A stretch of DNA of 18,408 bases, taken from contig DAOWEP010000039.1 in NCBI GenBank assembly GCA_030638455.1, positions 1 through 18,408 of the forward strand, read 5' to 3'. This stretch comes from Gammaproteobacteria bacterium. Its GTDB lineage: Bacteria; Pseudomonadota; Gammaproteobacteria; DAOWEP01. The position numbers and the translations under genes are program-made. Position 1 is the stretch's first letter; each line of letters begins with the position of its first letter. The notes under the pieces were generated by a model, which made no database searches, was not told the DNA's origin, and worked only from the letters and a program-made list of their open reading frames with translations. This document shows positions 6,958 to 15,391 of the stretch, piece by piece.

Positions 6958-7295
6958 ATGAATATGTTATTTAACAAAGTCGCAAGCTGGTTTATTAAGT
7001 TATTCTCTAGGTTTTTTGATAAAGCTTACTTTATCAAATATATTGAGGATCCAATTGACAATCCCAAGAATAAATTTTGTACATTGTAGGCACAGAACAA
7101 GATCCGTGGCAGGTCGAGTTTTTATGCCCATGTGGTTGCAAGGATAAAATTGTATTACCTGTTAATGGTGATACCATGCCCAGATGGGCGATAAATATTA
7201 ATAACCGTATACCAACATTATCGCCATCGGTGTTTCGGTCAAAAGGGTGCAAGTCTCATTTTTTTATGAGAAGTGGACGAATTGAGTGGTGTTAG
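6958..7295 (+). pseudogene. DUF6527-type protein, split by a one-base frameshift
   Basis: The first frame, from ATG 6958, gives a basic helical N-terminus (MNMLFNKVASWFIKLFSRFF), then IKYIEDPIDNPKNKF, and meets TAG at 7087-7089. From 7077 the next frame continues the protein: LYIVGTEQDPWQVEFLCPCG, then CKDKIVLPVNG, PRWAI, PTLSPSVFRSKGCKSHFF and RSGRIEWC. That is the usual order of DUF6527 proteins: N-terminal helix, (R)LYxVG, CPCGC, PSV, GC(R/K)SHFF, a final WC. Restoring one T in the run at 7075-7078 would join both parts as NKFLYIVG. The cysteines and histidine suggest a zinc site. From memory, DUF6527 genes often lie beside ubiquitin-like conjugation genes (multiubiquitin, E1/E2-like), but none are present here. 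Confidence 0.72.
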
Positions 7296-7304
7296 AGATA
7301 GCCC

Positions 7305-7387
7305 GTAGGTTGGGGTAAATGTTTTTCATGCGCCCCAACATTCCCAACAGAATTGTTGGGGTTCGCTATCGCTTACCACCAATCTAC
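7305..7387. repeat. Interspersed imperfect palindromic repeat
   Basis: Outer arms GTAGGTTGGGGTAA (7305-7318) and TTACCACCAATCTAC (7373-7387) are imperfect inverted copies. Inner arms CCCCAACA (7333-7340) and TGTTGGGG (7354-7361) are perfect. The GTAGGTTGGGG...TTCGCTATCGC wording resembles palindromic repeats spread through many gammaproteobacterial genomes. It lies in the 158-bp gap between the DUF6527 pseudogene and the 3' end of nosL, where a strong RNA hairpin could also end or stabilise transcripts arriving from either side. Confidence 0.65.
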
Positions 7388-7453
7388 GCTACGAAGAAAT
7401 CTATTGTTAACTGGACCGCGTAGGCACCAGTAATCCTTTTGATTAAGCTTTAA

Positions 7454-7945
7454 TTATTGTGAGGACTTAAGGATATACTCTTGAGGTATTGAAGCAAAAG
7501 CATAAACCGTACCGCCTTGCTCCCCAGCAAATAATTCAGCTTTTTCTTTTGTCGAGAAGGGTACGGCTTCCGGCGTACCCATTCCACTTGTGCGGTTGCT
7601 GTCAAGCACATACCAGACTTTGCGCGCATCAATCCAGTTGTCTGCGCCGGGATCATCCCAGTTAGCATTCGTCATATCATTGACATAAATGGCCGCGATA
7701 TTTTTAGGCTCCTCGGGCGATAAGGTAAAAGAGAGGGTGTCACGCACGGAAGTAAACCATAGCGCCTGTTGCTGGTCGGTGAGAATAATTTGTCCTTTAG
7801 GTCCGCTGTGATTGACTACCGTCATCAGGCAATAATAACCATTGGCTTCACGAGTTAGCTTCTGTGCTGGCGGCATTTCAGTAACCTGGCTTTTTTCGCA
7901 GGCCACTAATAAAAAGACAAATATGAAAGTGCTTAATCTATACAT
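7454..7945 (-). CDS. nosL: NosL copper-chaperone lipoprotein
   Basis: 163 residues. A short hydrophobic signal ends in the lipobox LVAC with lipidated Cys16. NosL binds Cu(I) and delivers copper for the NosZ centres from the periplasm. The typical motif is present as NGYYCLMTVVNHSGPKGQI (Cys39-x-Met41 followed by a GPKGQI strand), as are the later KVWYVLDS and SGMGTPEAVPF segments. It is the last gene of the operon, 28 bases after nosY; only a weak ribosome site (AACGG next to the ATG) is seen. Length and order fit the family. After its stop come about 66 bases without features and then the palindromic repeat. Confidence 0.93.
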   Translation of the reverse strand: MYRLSTFIFVFLLVACEKSQVTEMPPAQKLTREANGYYCLMTVVNHSGPKGQIILTDQQQALWFTSVRDTLSFTLSPEEPKNIAAIYVNDMTNANWDDPGADNWIDARKVWYVLDSNRTSGMGTPEAVPFSTKEKAELFAGEQGGTVYAFASIPQEYILKSSQ

Positions 7946-7973
7946 CCGTTACGCGACTATATTTATCCTGAAA

Positions 7974-8801
7974 TTAAAGTTCTCTACGCTGGAAGACCAG
8001 TAGGGTGACCGTTAATGGTGCAATCACCCACAACAGCATTACACTAAGCAACAATGTGCCACTTAATCCTGCTTCATTGGCAATACCGGCGATACCCGCT
8101 GCATGGCTTACGCCCTCGTACAGGCTAAGATTGAGGATGCGATAGGTGTCTGTGGGATTAACCAGCATCAGCATTGAAAATAGTTGCTGACCAATCACCT
8201 GGTTTTCATCGACTAGCAAGGCGCCGAATAGTAGTAGATCGTACAGTACGACAAAAATTAGCCACAGGCCGATCGCTGTGCCCGCTGCGGTTGCTCTTTC
8301 TTTTACTAGCACACTGACCAGATAACCCAACGCAATAAATACCGCACCTAGCACCAGTGAGCTTGCCATCATTAGTGCGTAAGCCTGCCAACCTTCAGTG
8401 CTGCCATCGGTAAGCATGATCATGATGAGAATAGCGCCGCCGTATCCTGCGAGAATGGCGATGAATAAAATCATCACGTGCCCCAGAAATTTACCCATGA
8501 TGACCTGCCAGCGCGTTATCGGGTATGTTAGCAGCAGCATCATGGTGCCACGCTCGAACTCACCCACCAGTGCATCGAAAGATAGCATGAGTGCGATCAG
8601 TGGAATCAGGTATACACTCAAACTTGCCAGGCTAATCACTATGATATCAAGCCCGCTGGCGCGCACCGAACCGGTGGGTGCGGAACCTAGCAGGGACAGG
8701 GCCAATGCTAATGTACCTAACACTATAATTGCGGCGGCAATCCAGCGATTACGCAGGCCATCTCGCAGTTCTTTTAGTGCCAGGCTCCATAACATCTTCA
8801 T
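7974..8801 (-). CDS. nosY: NosY, membrane subunit of the NosFY ABC transporter
   Basis: 275 residues with about six hydrophobic segments and no signal peptide, typical of ABC-2 type permeases of the NosY family. The first helix follows LKELRDGLRNRWIAA, and conserved DALVGEFERGTMMLLLTYPI lies in the first cytoplasmic loop, after the second helix. NosY forms the inner-membrane channel that couples ATP hydrolysis by NosF to the periplasmic NosD during assembly of the CuZ site. ATG at 8801 has GGAG 8 bases upstream and overlaps the nosF stop by four bases (ATGA), indicating translational coupling. Confidence 0.95.
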   Translation of the reverse strand: MKMLWSLALKELRDGLRNRWIAAAIIVLGTLALALSLLGSAPTGSVRASGLDIIVISLASLSVYLIPLIALMLSFDALVGEFERGTMMLLLTYPITRWQVIMGKFLGHVMILFIAILAGYGGAILIMIMLTDGSTEGWQAYALMMASSLVLGAVFIALGYLVSVLVKERATAAGTAIGLWLIFVVLYDLLLFGALLVDENQVIGQQLFSMLMLVNPTDTYRILNLSLYEGVSHAAGIAGIANEAGLSGTLLLSVMLLWVIAPLTVTLLVFQRREL

Positions 8802-9748
8802 GATGGATCTCCATTCATGAAATGATTGTACACTTCATCTAACCGTGGCGGCATGATTTGCATATCACGTACCACGTCGCCAAGGTCAGTTATGCGACGA
8901 ATCAGCGGCATCTTTTCGCCGTTGAAACAGGACAGGTTCAGGCTTTGATTATTTACATCATCGAGGTTGACCTTTCCGATAGTTACTTCAGATCCAAGTC
9001 TGTCTGCAACACTGGACGCCTCTCCCGGCGTAACGGAAATTCTTAAACGAACCGGTAGCGCGGCTTGCTGGTAAAGTTCATCAAGCGTACCGCTGGCCAC
9101 AATGGCGCCTGCTTTCATAATAATAAACCGATTGGCTCTGGCTTCCACTTCATTTAATGCATGTGATGAAATAACCGAGGTAGCGCCTTCCTTATGCAGC
9201 GCATCAATGAGTTCGTAAAAATGTTGACGCAATGAAGGATCAAGCCCGGTAGTGGGTTCATCAAGAAAAAGCAGTTGTGGATCACCTAACATGGCCTGGG
9301 CCAGGCCCAGACGTTGCCGCATACCTTTTGAGTAGGTACCCACGCGCCGCTTCGAAGCATCACTAAGGCCCACCAGTTGCAGCAGATTTTCACAATCAAT
9401 ACCCGGTACGCCCTTTAGTCGGGCATAAAATGACAGTACTTCACTACCCGTCATGGCATCATAAAATGCAACGCTTTCTGGAAGGTAACCCAATGTCTTA
9501 TGCTGTGCCACAGCAGCACTTCTCGTTGGGTTTCCACCCAGTACTTCTACCGTACCGGCGCTTGGCCGGGTCAGGCCTAGCATTAATTTCATCAGAGTGG
9601 TTTTACCGGCACCATTATGTCCAACCAGCACAACACATTCGCCAGCTTGTACACTGAAATTAACATCACGTACCACTGTTTCGTTTCCATAGCGTTTGCT
9701 CACCGCCTGTAACGAAATGACATCATTTGTTGTGTTGAACTCACCCAT
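8798..9748 (-). CDS. nosF: NosF, ATPase of the NosFY ABC transporter
   Basis: ABC ATP-binding protein, 316 residues from ATG 9748. Motifs are GHNGAGKTT (Walker A), YSKGMRQRLGLAQ (signature), LLFLDEPTTGLD (Walker B) and SSHAL (switch His), followed by a C-terminal extension common in NosF. It powers NosY. An earlier in-frame ATG at 9757 would give 319 residues, but GGAG lies only one base before it and nine bases before the 9748 ATG, so 9748 is the better start. The start overlaps the nosD stop by 8 bases and the end overlaps nosY by 4, so the three genes are closely coupled. Confidence 0.95.
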   Translation of the reverse strand: MGEFNTTNDVISLQAVSKRYGNETVVRDVNFSVQAGECVVLVGHNGAGKTTLMKLMLGLTRPSAGTVEVLGGNPTRSAAVAQHKTLGYLPESVAFYDAMTGSEVLSFYARLKGVPGIDCENLLQLVGLSDASKRRVGTYSKGMRQRLGLAQAMLGDPQLLFLDEPTTGLDPSLRQHFYELIDALHKEGATSVISSHALNEVEARANRFIIMKAGAIVASGTLDELYQQAALPVRLRISVTPGEASSVADRLGSEVTIGKVNLDDVNNQSLNLSCFNGEKMPLIRRITDLGDVVRDMQIMPPRLDEVYNHFMNGDPS

Positions 9749-11054
9749 CTGATACATCTCCGTTTATAGCAGAGCGGGTCTTTGGAAGTGGTGGCAGCAT
9801 CAACGGTGCGTTATCTGTAACACCGCCAGGATGAATGCCGGGAAATTCAGACTGCGCCCATTTTAGTACCTGGATAGCCGGGCTATTCAATAACAGCTTG
9901 GCCAGGGGATGACGCCAGATAATCTGGTCAACCAGATCATTAGGTTTGTATGGCTGATCAGCAATGCCGTTGTCATCGATATCAAAAGCGGCGTTATCAC
10001 TCCAGTAATTGCCAACCCCATTTTTGGACCACTCGATATAACGCGTGCCTACATATTTCACCTGGGTACGATTATTTATAAACGCATTGGAAAAAATGTC
10101 ATTTTTCTCTGAACCAGCGGTGAAATGAATGCCGATCTGGCAATCTTCAAAAGAATTCCCGGTAATCTGATTAAAGTTGGCGTTATAAATAAAAACGCAC
10201 TTCTTGGTACCGCCGCTGACGTGGTTCCCTTCTATTATTGAATTATTAGTAAAGTTAAAAAACAATCCGCGCTCATGATCACCGAGTGACTGGTTGCCCT
10301 TCGCCAGAATATGGTTAGAAAACATTAAGGCATACCCTACGTGATTATTGATTGAGACATTATTACTGATTTCGCTATCATGAGTGTACATATAATGCAC
10401 GGCGAAACGTAAGTCACGCAAATGATTTCCCCGAAACACGTTATTGCGGCTGCTGGTAACAAATATGCCATCGCGGCCATAACGAATATTGTTGTTTTCA
10501 ATGATGGAGCCGGGTGTATTCCATAAATAGATGCCATTCCCGCGATCATTCATTCGGTGATGTTGGCTACCAACGATAACATTATTTCTGATGATAGCGG
10601 ACTCCGGACCTTTCAGGTAAATACCGATCTGGTTATTTTCAAAATGATTGTTTTCTATACGTGCGCGATCACCTTTGTCGGTGATAAAGATGCCGCTATC
10701 CTCATTCTCCAGATTGTTACCGGAATGCTGGATATTCAAATTTTTGATTAAAACGTCAGGAACCGATACGGTAATCACATGTGCTGAACCTTCTCCATTA
10801 ATTACGCTGGAGTCGTTACCTGATAAGGTGAGACTACGAGTGATATTCACTGAGCCAGTGTAGACCCCCGAAGTCAGTAATAACGTATCACCACTGTGTG
10901 CCGAATCAATAGCGGCCTGTAACACACCGTGGCCGGGCGCTATCCGCCTTTCTTCAGCCTGTAATAAAAAGGTTGCAGATAGAGCATACAGCAATAGTCC
11001 GCCAGCCAGCACGTTGCTGACAGACAGACCGCCTTCTCGCTGTTTACGTTTCAA
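9741..11054 (-). CDS. nosD: NosD, periplasmic copper-site maturation protein
   Basis: Right-handed beta-helix protein of about 437 residues, exported by a Sec-type signal (KRKQREGG, then a hydrophobic run ending FLLQA). The body is built of CASH/parallel-beta repeats with many N-N and G-I-Y/F steps, such as ENNQIGIYLKG, RNNVIVG, GNGIYLWN and DGIFVTSSRNNVF, as in NosD. NosD works with NosFY and NosL to build the CuZ cluster. The frame is open to ATG 11111, but that start would lie inside the conserved nosZ CuA coding region and has no ribosome site. TTG at 11054, eight bases after the nosZ stop, gives a normal signal peptide and is preferred; GTG at 11012 is possible. Confidence 0.92.
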   Translation of the reverse strand: MKRKQREGGLSVSNVLAGGLLLYALSATFLLQAEERRIAPGHGVLQAAIDSAHSGDTLLLTSGVYTGSVNITRSLTLSGNDSSVINGEGSAHVITVSVPDVLIKNLNIQHSGNNLENEDSGIFITDKGDRARIENNHFENNQIGIYLKGPESAIIRNNVIVGSQHHRMNDRGNGIYLWNTPGSIIENNNIRYGRDGIFVTSSRNNVFRGNHLRDLRFAVHYMYTHDSEISNNVSINNHVGYALMFSNHILAKGNQSLGDHERGLFFNFTNNSIIEGNHVSGGTKKCVFIYNANFNQITGNSFEDCQIGIHFTAGSEKNDIFSNAFINNRTQVKYVGTRYIEWSKNGVGNYWSDNAAFDIDDNGIADQPYKPNDLVDQIIWRHPLAKLLLNSPAIQVLKWAQSEFPGIHPGGVTDNAPLMLPPLPKTRSAINGDVSDG

Positions 11055-11061
11055 AGTGCTG

Positions 11062-12999
11062 CTATGCTGGTTTAACCAGCATACGACCGCGCATTTCCAT
11101 GTGCAGTGCATGACAAAACCACTGGCAGTAGAACCAGTGAACTCCAGGACGATCAGCAGTAAAGGTCATCGATGATGTTGCCTGTGGCCCTACCTCCATA
11201 GCAACACCATAATTGGCTAGAGTAAAGCCATGTGCCAAATCATCAATAGCATCGTTGTTACTGATAATAATCGTGACCTCGTCACCCTGGTTCACCGTAA
11301 ATTTCTCCATACTGAAACTAGGCGCAACTGACGTCATGTAAACACGTACTTTTTTACCATCACGTATTATCTTGGAATCTTCTGTTAGTTTGATGTCGTC
11401 CTTCTTGGCCTGTGCACTGATGTCAGCCCACATGCGATCACCCTTTTTCCATAACGAATTAGGGTTAACAATGTCAGCGCGTACAATAATGCAGTCATGA
11501 GGTTCCGCGTAGGTAGGGCCATCATGCACTATCTTCATTTTTTTACCTGTAATGTCTATCAGTTGCTCGTTCTCTGGCTTCATTGGGCCAACATTGATAA
11601 AACGGTCCTTGGAGAATTTATTGAGAGACACCAGCCACTTACCGTCAGCATCCCTGGTTTCACCCATGGAGGTGTGGTTATGGCCCGGTTGATAATGCAC
11701 ATCAATCTTGTCGAGGATAGGATTCACTTTCTTGCCATTGTAAGCGTCAATGGCTTTCTGAATATTCCATTTTACAGACTGGCTATCGAGAAACAGCGTG
11801 GTGAAGGCATTGCCCTTGCCGTCGAATGCCGTGTGCAATGGGCCTAGTCCTAGCTCAGGTTCGGCGACAACAGTATCGCGTGGTTTGATTTTATCTTTGA
11901 ACAGGTCGGGCAGGCGTCTAACATCGATGACGGTCACGGTTGGAGATAATTTACCATTAAATACCACGTGACGACCATCAGGTGCTGTATTACAACCATG
12001 AGGGCTGTTCGGAATAGGGATATAACGTGTGTACTTCGAACCTTTGCGGCCATCAAGTACAGGCACGCCGTTGATCTTTTTGAAATCACCTTTCTTAACG
12101 CCAGCTTCGATGGCTTTGATATCAAAGACTACAGCCCAATCCCGCTCTTTAGCCATCATCCCACTAAGATTGACGGCCTCTTCACTATTGTAACATGTGG
12201 AGAAGGCATACAGGCCCTGATAATCCGCATCACAATTATCCAGGTTACCATCAACCATGACCTGCCATGTCACTTCCATTTTGTCGCCGTCGATGGCGGT
12301 AAAAATCGCATGATATTTTTCAGGTTCATCCAGCACGCTGCCATCGTTGGGAATAGGCACACGATGCTCGCCGTTGGCAAAAACGTAACCGGTGCGCGGA
12401 TATTTTTGTGGACGCAAGCCATGGATATCCGATGCATTCGGAATTTCGATAATCTTGTCGCACTTCATGACGTCACAACGCACACGCGCAACACGCGTAT
12501 TGGCCTTGTCATTCATGAACAGGTAACGACCATCGTAGGTGCCATCGGTGAATGACATATGTGGATGATGCAAGTCACCATTTAACCAGACGCCTCCACG
12601 ACCACCAGAATCGAGATATTTTTTCGTTTCGGGTAACAGACCGTCTCGCAGGATCTTGCGGCTCTCGTTAGTCGCGCCCCAACCTGAAGCGCTACAGCGG
12701 TTGAACACGGGTACACGCATCAATTCACGCATTGAGGGCATCCCCAGAATACGCAATTCACCTGCTTGACCACTACTCCAGAAGCCATAATATTCATCCA
12801 GATCACCCGGAGCCACTTCAGCCTTGTTCTTTGATGCGGCCATAGCAGCTTCGGGTGTAATGGTCGCAAGACCTGCAAGACTACCAATACCCACCATACC
12901 ACCAACACCTGCCAGAGCTGACAGCTTGGCAGTGCCTCCGAGTAACTCACGCCGGGTAATGCCTTCTTTCTTTGCATTATCATCATCATGTTCCATCAT
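11062..12999 (-). CDS. nosZ: Nitrous-oxide reductase NosZ, clade I (Tat-exported)
   Basis: Periplasmic multicopper enzyme reducing N2O to N2, 645 residues. The N-terminus has a Tat signal (ITRRELLGG, Arg16-Arg17, then a Gly/Ala-rich hydrophobic run to about residue 55). The beta-propeller holding CuZ carries the expected histidines, for example in GDLHHPHMSFTDG, SDIHGL, SPHGCN, GHNHTSMGE and AEPHDC. The C-terminal cupredoxin domain has the CuA motif WFYCQWFCHALHMEM. The Tat signal and typical sequence place it in clade I. ATG 12999 has GAGGAG five bases upstream. It lies 100 bases after nosR, a gap with its own FNR-like box and a palindrome, suggesting a separate promoter. All recognisable copper ligands are present. 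Confidence 0.98.
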   Translation of the reverse strand: MMEHDDDNAKKEGITRRELLGGTAKLSALAGVGGMVGIGSLAGLATITPEAAMAASKNKAEVAPGDLDEYYGFWSSGQAGELRILGMPSMRELMRVPVFNRCSASGWGATNESRKILRDGLLPETKKYLDSGGRGGVWLNGDLHHPHMSFTDGTYDGRYLFMNDKANTRVARVRCDVMKCDKIIEIPNASDIHGLRPQKYPRTGYVFANGEHRVPIPNDGSVLDEPEKYHAIFTAIDGDKMEVTWQVMVDGNLDNCDADYQGLYAFSTCYNSEEAVNLSGMMAKERDWAVVFDIKAIEAGVKKGDFKKINGVPVLDGRKGSKYTRYIPIPNSPHGCNTAPDGRHVVFNGKLSPTVTVIDVRRLPDLFKDKIKPRDTVVAEPELGLGPLHTAFDGKGNAFTTLFLDSQSVKWNIQKAIDAYNGKKVNPILDKIDVHYQPGHNHTSMGETRDADGKWLVSLNKFSKDRFINVGPMKPENEQLIDITGKKMKIVHDGPTYAEPHDCIIVRADIVNPNSLWKKGDRMWADISAQAKKDDIKLTEDSKIIRDGKKVRVYMTSVAPSFSMEKFTVNQGDEVTIIISNNDAIDDLAHGFTLANYGVAMEVGPQATSSMTFTADRPGVHWFYCQWFCHALHMEMRGRMLVKPA

Positions 13000-13047
13000 T
13001 GCTCTCCTCGTTAAAATGCCCGCTGTCGTGCAGGCGGTTTAATTAAC

Positions 13048-13065
13048 CCCCGACACATGTCGGGG
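13048..13065. promoter_or_regulatory. 18-bp near-perfect palindrome between nosR and nosZ
   Basis: CCCCGACACATGTCGGGG has perfect 8-base arms around a CA centre. Read as RNA on the minus strand it is a GC-rich hairpin followed by TTAATTAAA, without a clean U-run, so termination would be partial at best. As DNA it has the form of a repressor site, and it lies immediately beside the FNR-like box at 13067-13080, between that box and nosZ. Attenuator, processing site and operator all remain possible. Confidence 0.5.
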
Positions 13066-13066
13066 A

Positions 13067-13080
13067 TTGTTGCTAATCAA
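13067..13080 (-). promoter_or_regulatory. FNR/DNR-like box upstream of nosZ
   Basis: On the minus strand it reads TTGAT-TAGC-AACAA, one mismatch from TTGAT-N4-ATCAA. Its centre (13073.5) is about 74 bases before the nosZ ATG. A class II activator placement (-41.5) would set the RNA start near 13032, giving a leader of about 33 bases. Separate nosZ promoters under FNR/DNR-type control are known in denitrifying Pseudomonas. No good -10 hexamer was seen. Confidence 0.5.
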
Positions 13081-13099
13081 AAACTTCTGTGATTTCTGT

Positions 13100-15271
13100 C
13101 TATTTCTGTTTTAGTTCCTTTGCAATTACAGATTCTTCTTTGCCAGCAATCGCCGCAGAACGAGCTTCTCGCCGCTCTCGTTTCAGGCGTTTCTGTATCA
13201 CAACCGGGCAAGCATTATCGTCCGAATAAACCACCTGGCAATGCAGGCAGTAAAGACACTCGTTGACATTGATATGGCCTTCTCGGTGAATCGCCTGAAC
13301 CATGCATTCATTACCGCAACGCTGACAGGGGGTGCCGCATTCCTTGTAACGCTTGAGCCAGGAAAACATGCGCATTCGGCCTGGGATCGCTAGCGCCGCT
13401 CCCAGTGGGCACAAATAGCGGCAATAGAAACGCTCGATAAAAACGCCAGGGATCAGTACCGCTACTGCAAAAATCACGTAGGGCCAGTCACGTATAAATT
13501 TCAGAATGATGGCGGTTTTGAAGGGTTCAACTTCGGCCAGGCGCTCCGCCCATTCCAGTGAGTACAATGAAAAGCCAAACAATAGAAGAAAAATTAAATA
13601 TTTAAACGTCCATATACGTTCGTGAATTTCCCACGGCACCGTGACCTGTTTGATCTTGAATATTTTGGCAACCCGGTTAATTAATTCCTGCAGTGAGCCG
13701 AATGGGCATAGCCAGCCACAGTAGGGTCCGCGACCCCAGAATAATAATGCGGCTGCCACCGAGCCCCATAAAATAAAAATCAGTGGTTCCATTAAAAAAT
13801 AACTCCAGTCAAAACCACTCACCAGGGCGTTAAACATGGCCAGAATATTGACGACGGATAATTGGGCGTTAAAGTACCAGCCGATACCGAACAGAGTAAA
13901 AATGAGAAAACCGACACGTATCCGATCAGTGAGCTTAGGTCGTTTGACTAGCCATTCCTGGAAAAAAAAGATCGACGTGAGTACGGCCAGTGCAAGCGCA
14001 AGCACCACGATTTCAGGGATCTTGAGTTGCCACATCTTTTTCCAGATCGGTTCTGTCTTTTGATACAAACCAGTTGTTGTATCTTGTGTTTCAACTTCAG
14101 TAAAGCGCAGGTATTTTTCTGGCGGACTGTAATCAAGATCAAAAGTCAGAAAAACTTTTTTTGTCGGACCGATGTTCCGACCAACCAGTAACTCCAGTTT
14201 CCAGGGATTTGCCGCATTGAATTCTAAATCGGCTGGAGTTCTGAATAAGTCCACGTCCTTTAGTTTGGGCGCACCCTCGGCGGCCATCTGGCGCAAGCGC
14301 TTGTGGTGTCGGTCATGGAAACGAAGAGAGGTGTCACCCTGGGTAATTCGGAAGCGATCAAAAATACCGCCGCGCACGTAACCTGAGCCCTTGAATGAAT
14401 AGCGGCCATCACCCGCTAGAAGAATTGCCTGTTCACCGGGTTGTAATTTTTTCTCAAGATTGCGGTACTCATTTTCACCTAACAGACTACGGCCGATACT
14501 GGGTATGGAAACGACGGCTGCGTAAAGCTCAATAAATATTTCATCGGCATCACCTTCTTCGGGAAAATCGAGTGCAAGATAATTACCTGAATTCTCAAAG
14601 GCTTCATTAATTTGTTGCAGGTTGATTTTCAGGCGGCGCACAGAGCCCTCGCTAACCAGGCCCAGCCAGTCCTCAATATTATTGATTTCCGAATTCACTG
14701 AGGCTACCGGGCCGGCTTGTATGCGCTCGGTCTTGAGCCCTGATAAGCCGTAGATTCGGGCAACTTTGATTGCACTGCGCAAAATGGTGTCATCCATTAC
14801 CATTACCGTCACCGTGGCACCGGTTACGACATCAACATCCTGGTTCTGTGTGCCGCGCACCAGTTTGCCTACATCCAGGCCTTCATAATTCTTAAGTACT
14901 GCAACGATACGTTTTTCCGGAATGCCAATCAGTACGATAGGTTCGTGATGTTCAACCAGTAATACTTTCTGGATGATGCCCTGTGTATCTATGGCGACAA
15001 GCTGATGTATCGGTTTTCCCGAATAACCGGTCGTGTTCACAAAATCTGAAGTCAGGAAGACGAAGCCGAGCTGTTTTCCTTGTTTGAAAGCAGGGGCTAC
15101 CAGCGGTTTACCTGTGGGTGAGCCTAATCTGTCTGCCCCCGGAAAAATTTCCTGAGCATTGATCGAATCAAGAAAGCGTGGCAGCTCAGAATTTGCATGT
15201 GCCGCATCAATAACCAGCCACTGGGTCAGTAGCAGTGAAAAAAAAAGCCGAATTGCAATGCGATAATCCAT
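13100..15271 (-). CDS. nosR: NosR, membrane flavo-iron-sulfur protein for N2O respiration
   Basis: Polytopic membrane protein, 723 residues from ATG 15271. Order of parts: signal peptide (ending DAAHA), periplasmic FMN-binding domain with the flavin-attachment-type motif DVVTGATVTV, a long periplasmic region, then several membrane helices with two C-x3-C-P motifs (CGWLCPFG and CRYLCPLG), and a cytoplasmic ferredoxin-like tail with CGTPCQRCGNEC and CLYCLHC...CP for two 4Fe-4S clusters. NosR is needed for nosZ expression and electron supply. The frame stays open to a TTG at 15316, but the ATG gives a normal signal peptide, so it is preferred; neither has a strong ribosome site. First gene of the operon, controlled from the double FNR-like site at 15392-15419. 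Confidence 0.95.
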   Translation of the reverse strand: MDYRIAIRLFFSLLLTQWLVIDAAHANSELPRFLDSINAQEIFPGADRLGSPTGKPLVAPAFKQGKQLGFVFLTSDFVNTTGYSGKPIHQLVAIDTQGIIQKVLLVEHHEPIVLIGIPEKRIVAVLKNYEGLDVGKLVRGTQNQDVDVVTGATVTVMVMDDTILRSAIKVARIYGLSGLKTERIQAGPVASVNSEINNIEDWLGLVSEGSVRRLKINLQQINEAFENSGNYLALDFPEEGDADEIFIELYAAVVSIPSIGRSLLGENEYRNLEKKLQPGEQAILLAGDGRYSFKGSGYVRGGIFDRFRITQGDTSLRFHDRHHKRLRQMAAEGAPKLKDVDLFRTPADLEFNAANPWKLELLVGRNIGPTKKVFLTFDLDYSPPEKYLRFTEVETQDTTTGLYQKTEPIWKKMWQLKIPEIVVLALALAVLTSIFFFQEWLVKRPKLTDRIRVGFLIFTLFGIGWYFNAQLSVVNILAMFNALVSGFDWSYFLMEPLIFILWGSVAAALLFWGRGPYCGWLCPFGSLQELINRVAKIFKIKQVTVPWEIHERIWTFKYLIFLLLFGFSLYSLEWAERLAEVEPFKTAIILKFIRDWPYVIFAVAVLIPGVFIERFYCRYLCPLGAALAIPGRMRMFSWLKRYKECGTPCQRCGNECMVQAIHREGHINVNECLYCLHCQVVYSDDNACPVVIQKRLKRERREARSAAIAGKEESVIAKELKQK

Positions 15272-15391
15272 ACAATGTGTATACGCTTTGGCGGATATGT
15301 AGAGTATGTGAAACAAAGCCCTAAGGCCTATTGGACAATTAACAATAGTAGTAGTCTAATGTTTGTCGAATGATATAAGTATGTTTCTCAT

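Noticed and set aside
7071..7089. Programmed -1 frameshift in the DUF6527-type gene
   Set aside because: The zero-frame codons are AAA TTT TGT preceded by T, which is not a slippery heptamer of the X XXY YYZ form; loss of one T from a homopolymer is simpler.
5912..7453. A complete bacterial ubiquitin-like or defence operon around the DUF6527 frame
   Set aside because: No E1, E2, JAB-peptidase or ubiquitin-like frame was found on either strand in this interval.
8398..8820. 140-codon + strand frame opposite nosY
   Set aside because: Shadow of nosY; the composition mirrors the membrane-protein codons on the other strand and no start signal is present.
11968..12555. Long open frame (195 codons) on the + strand
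   Set aside because: It lies entirely antisense to the strongly conserved nosZ coding region, has no ribosome site and the peptide has no recognisable domain.
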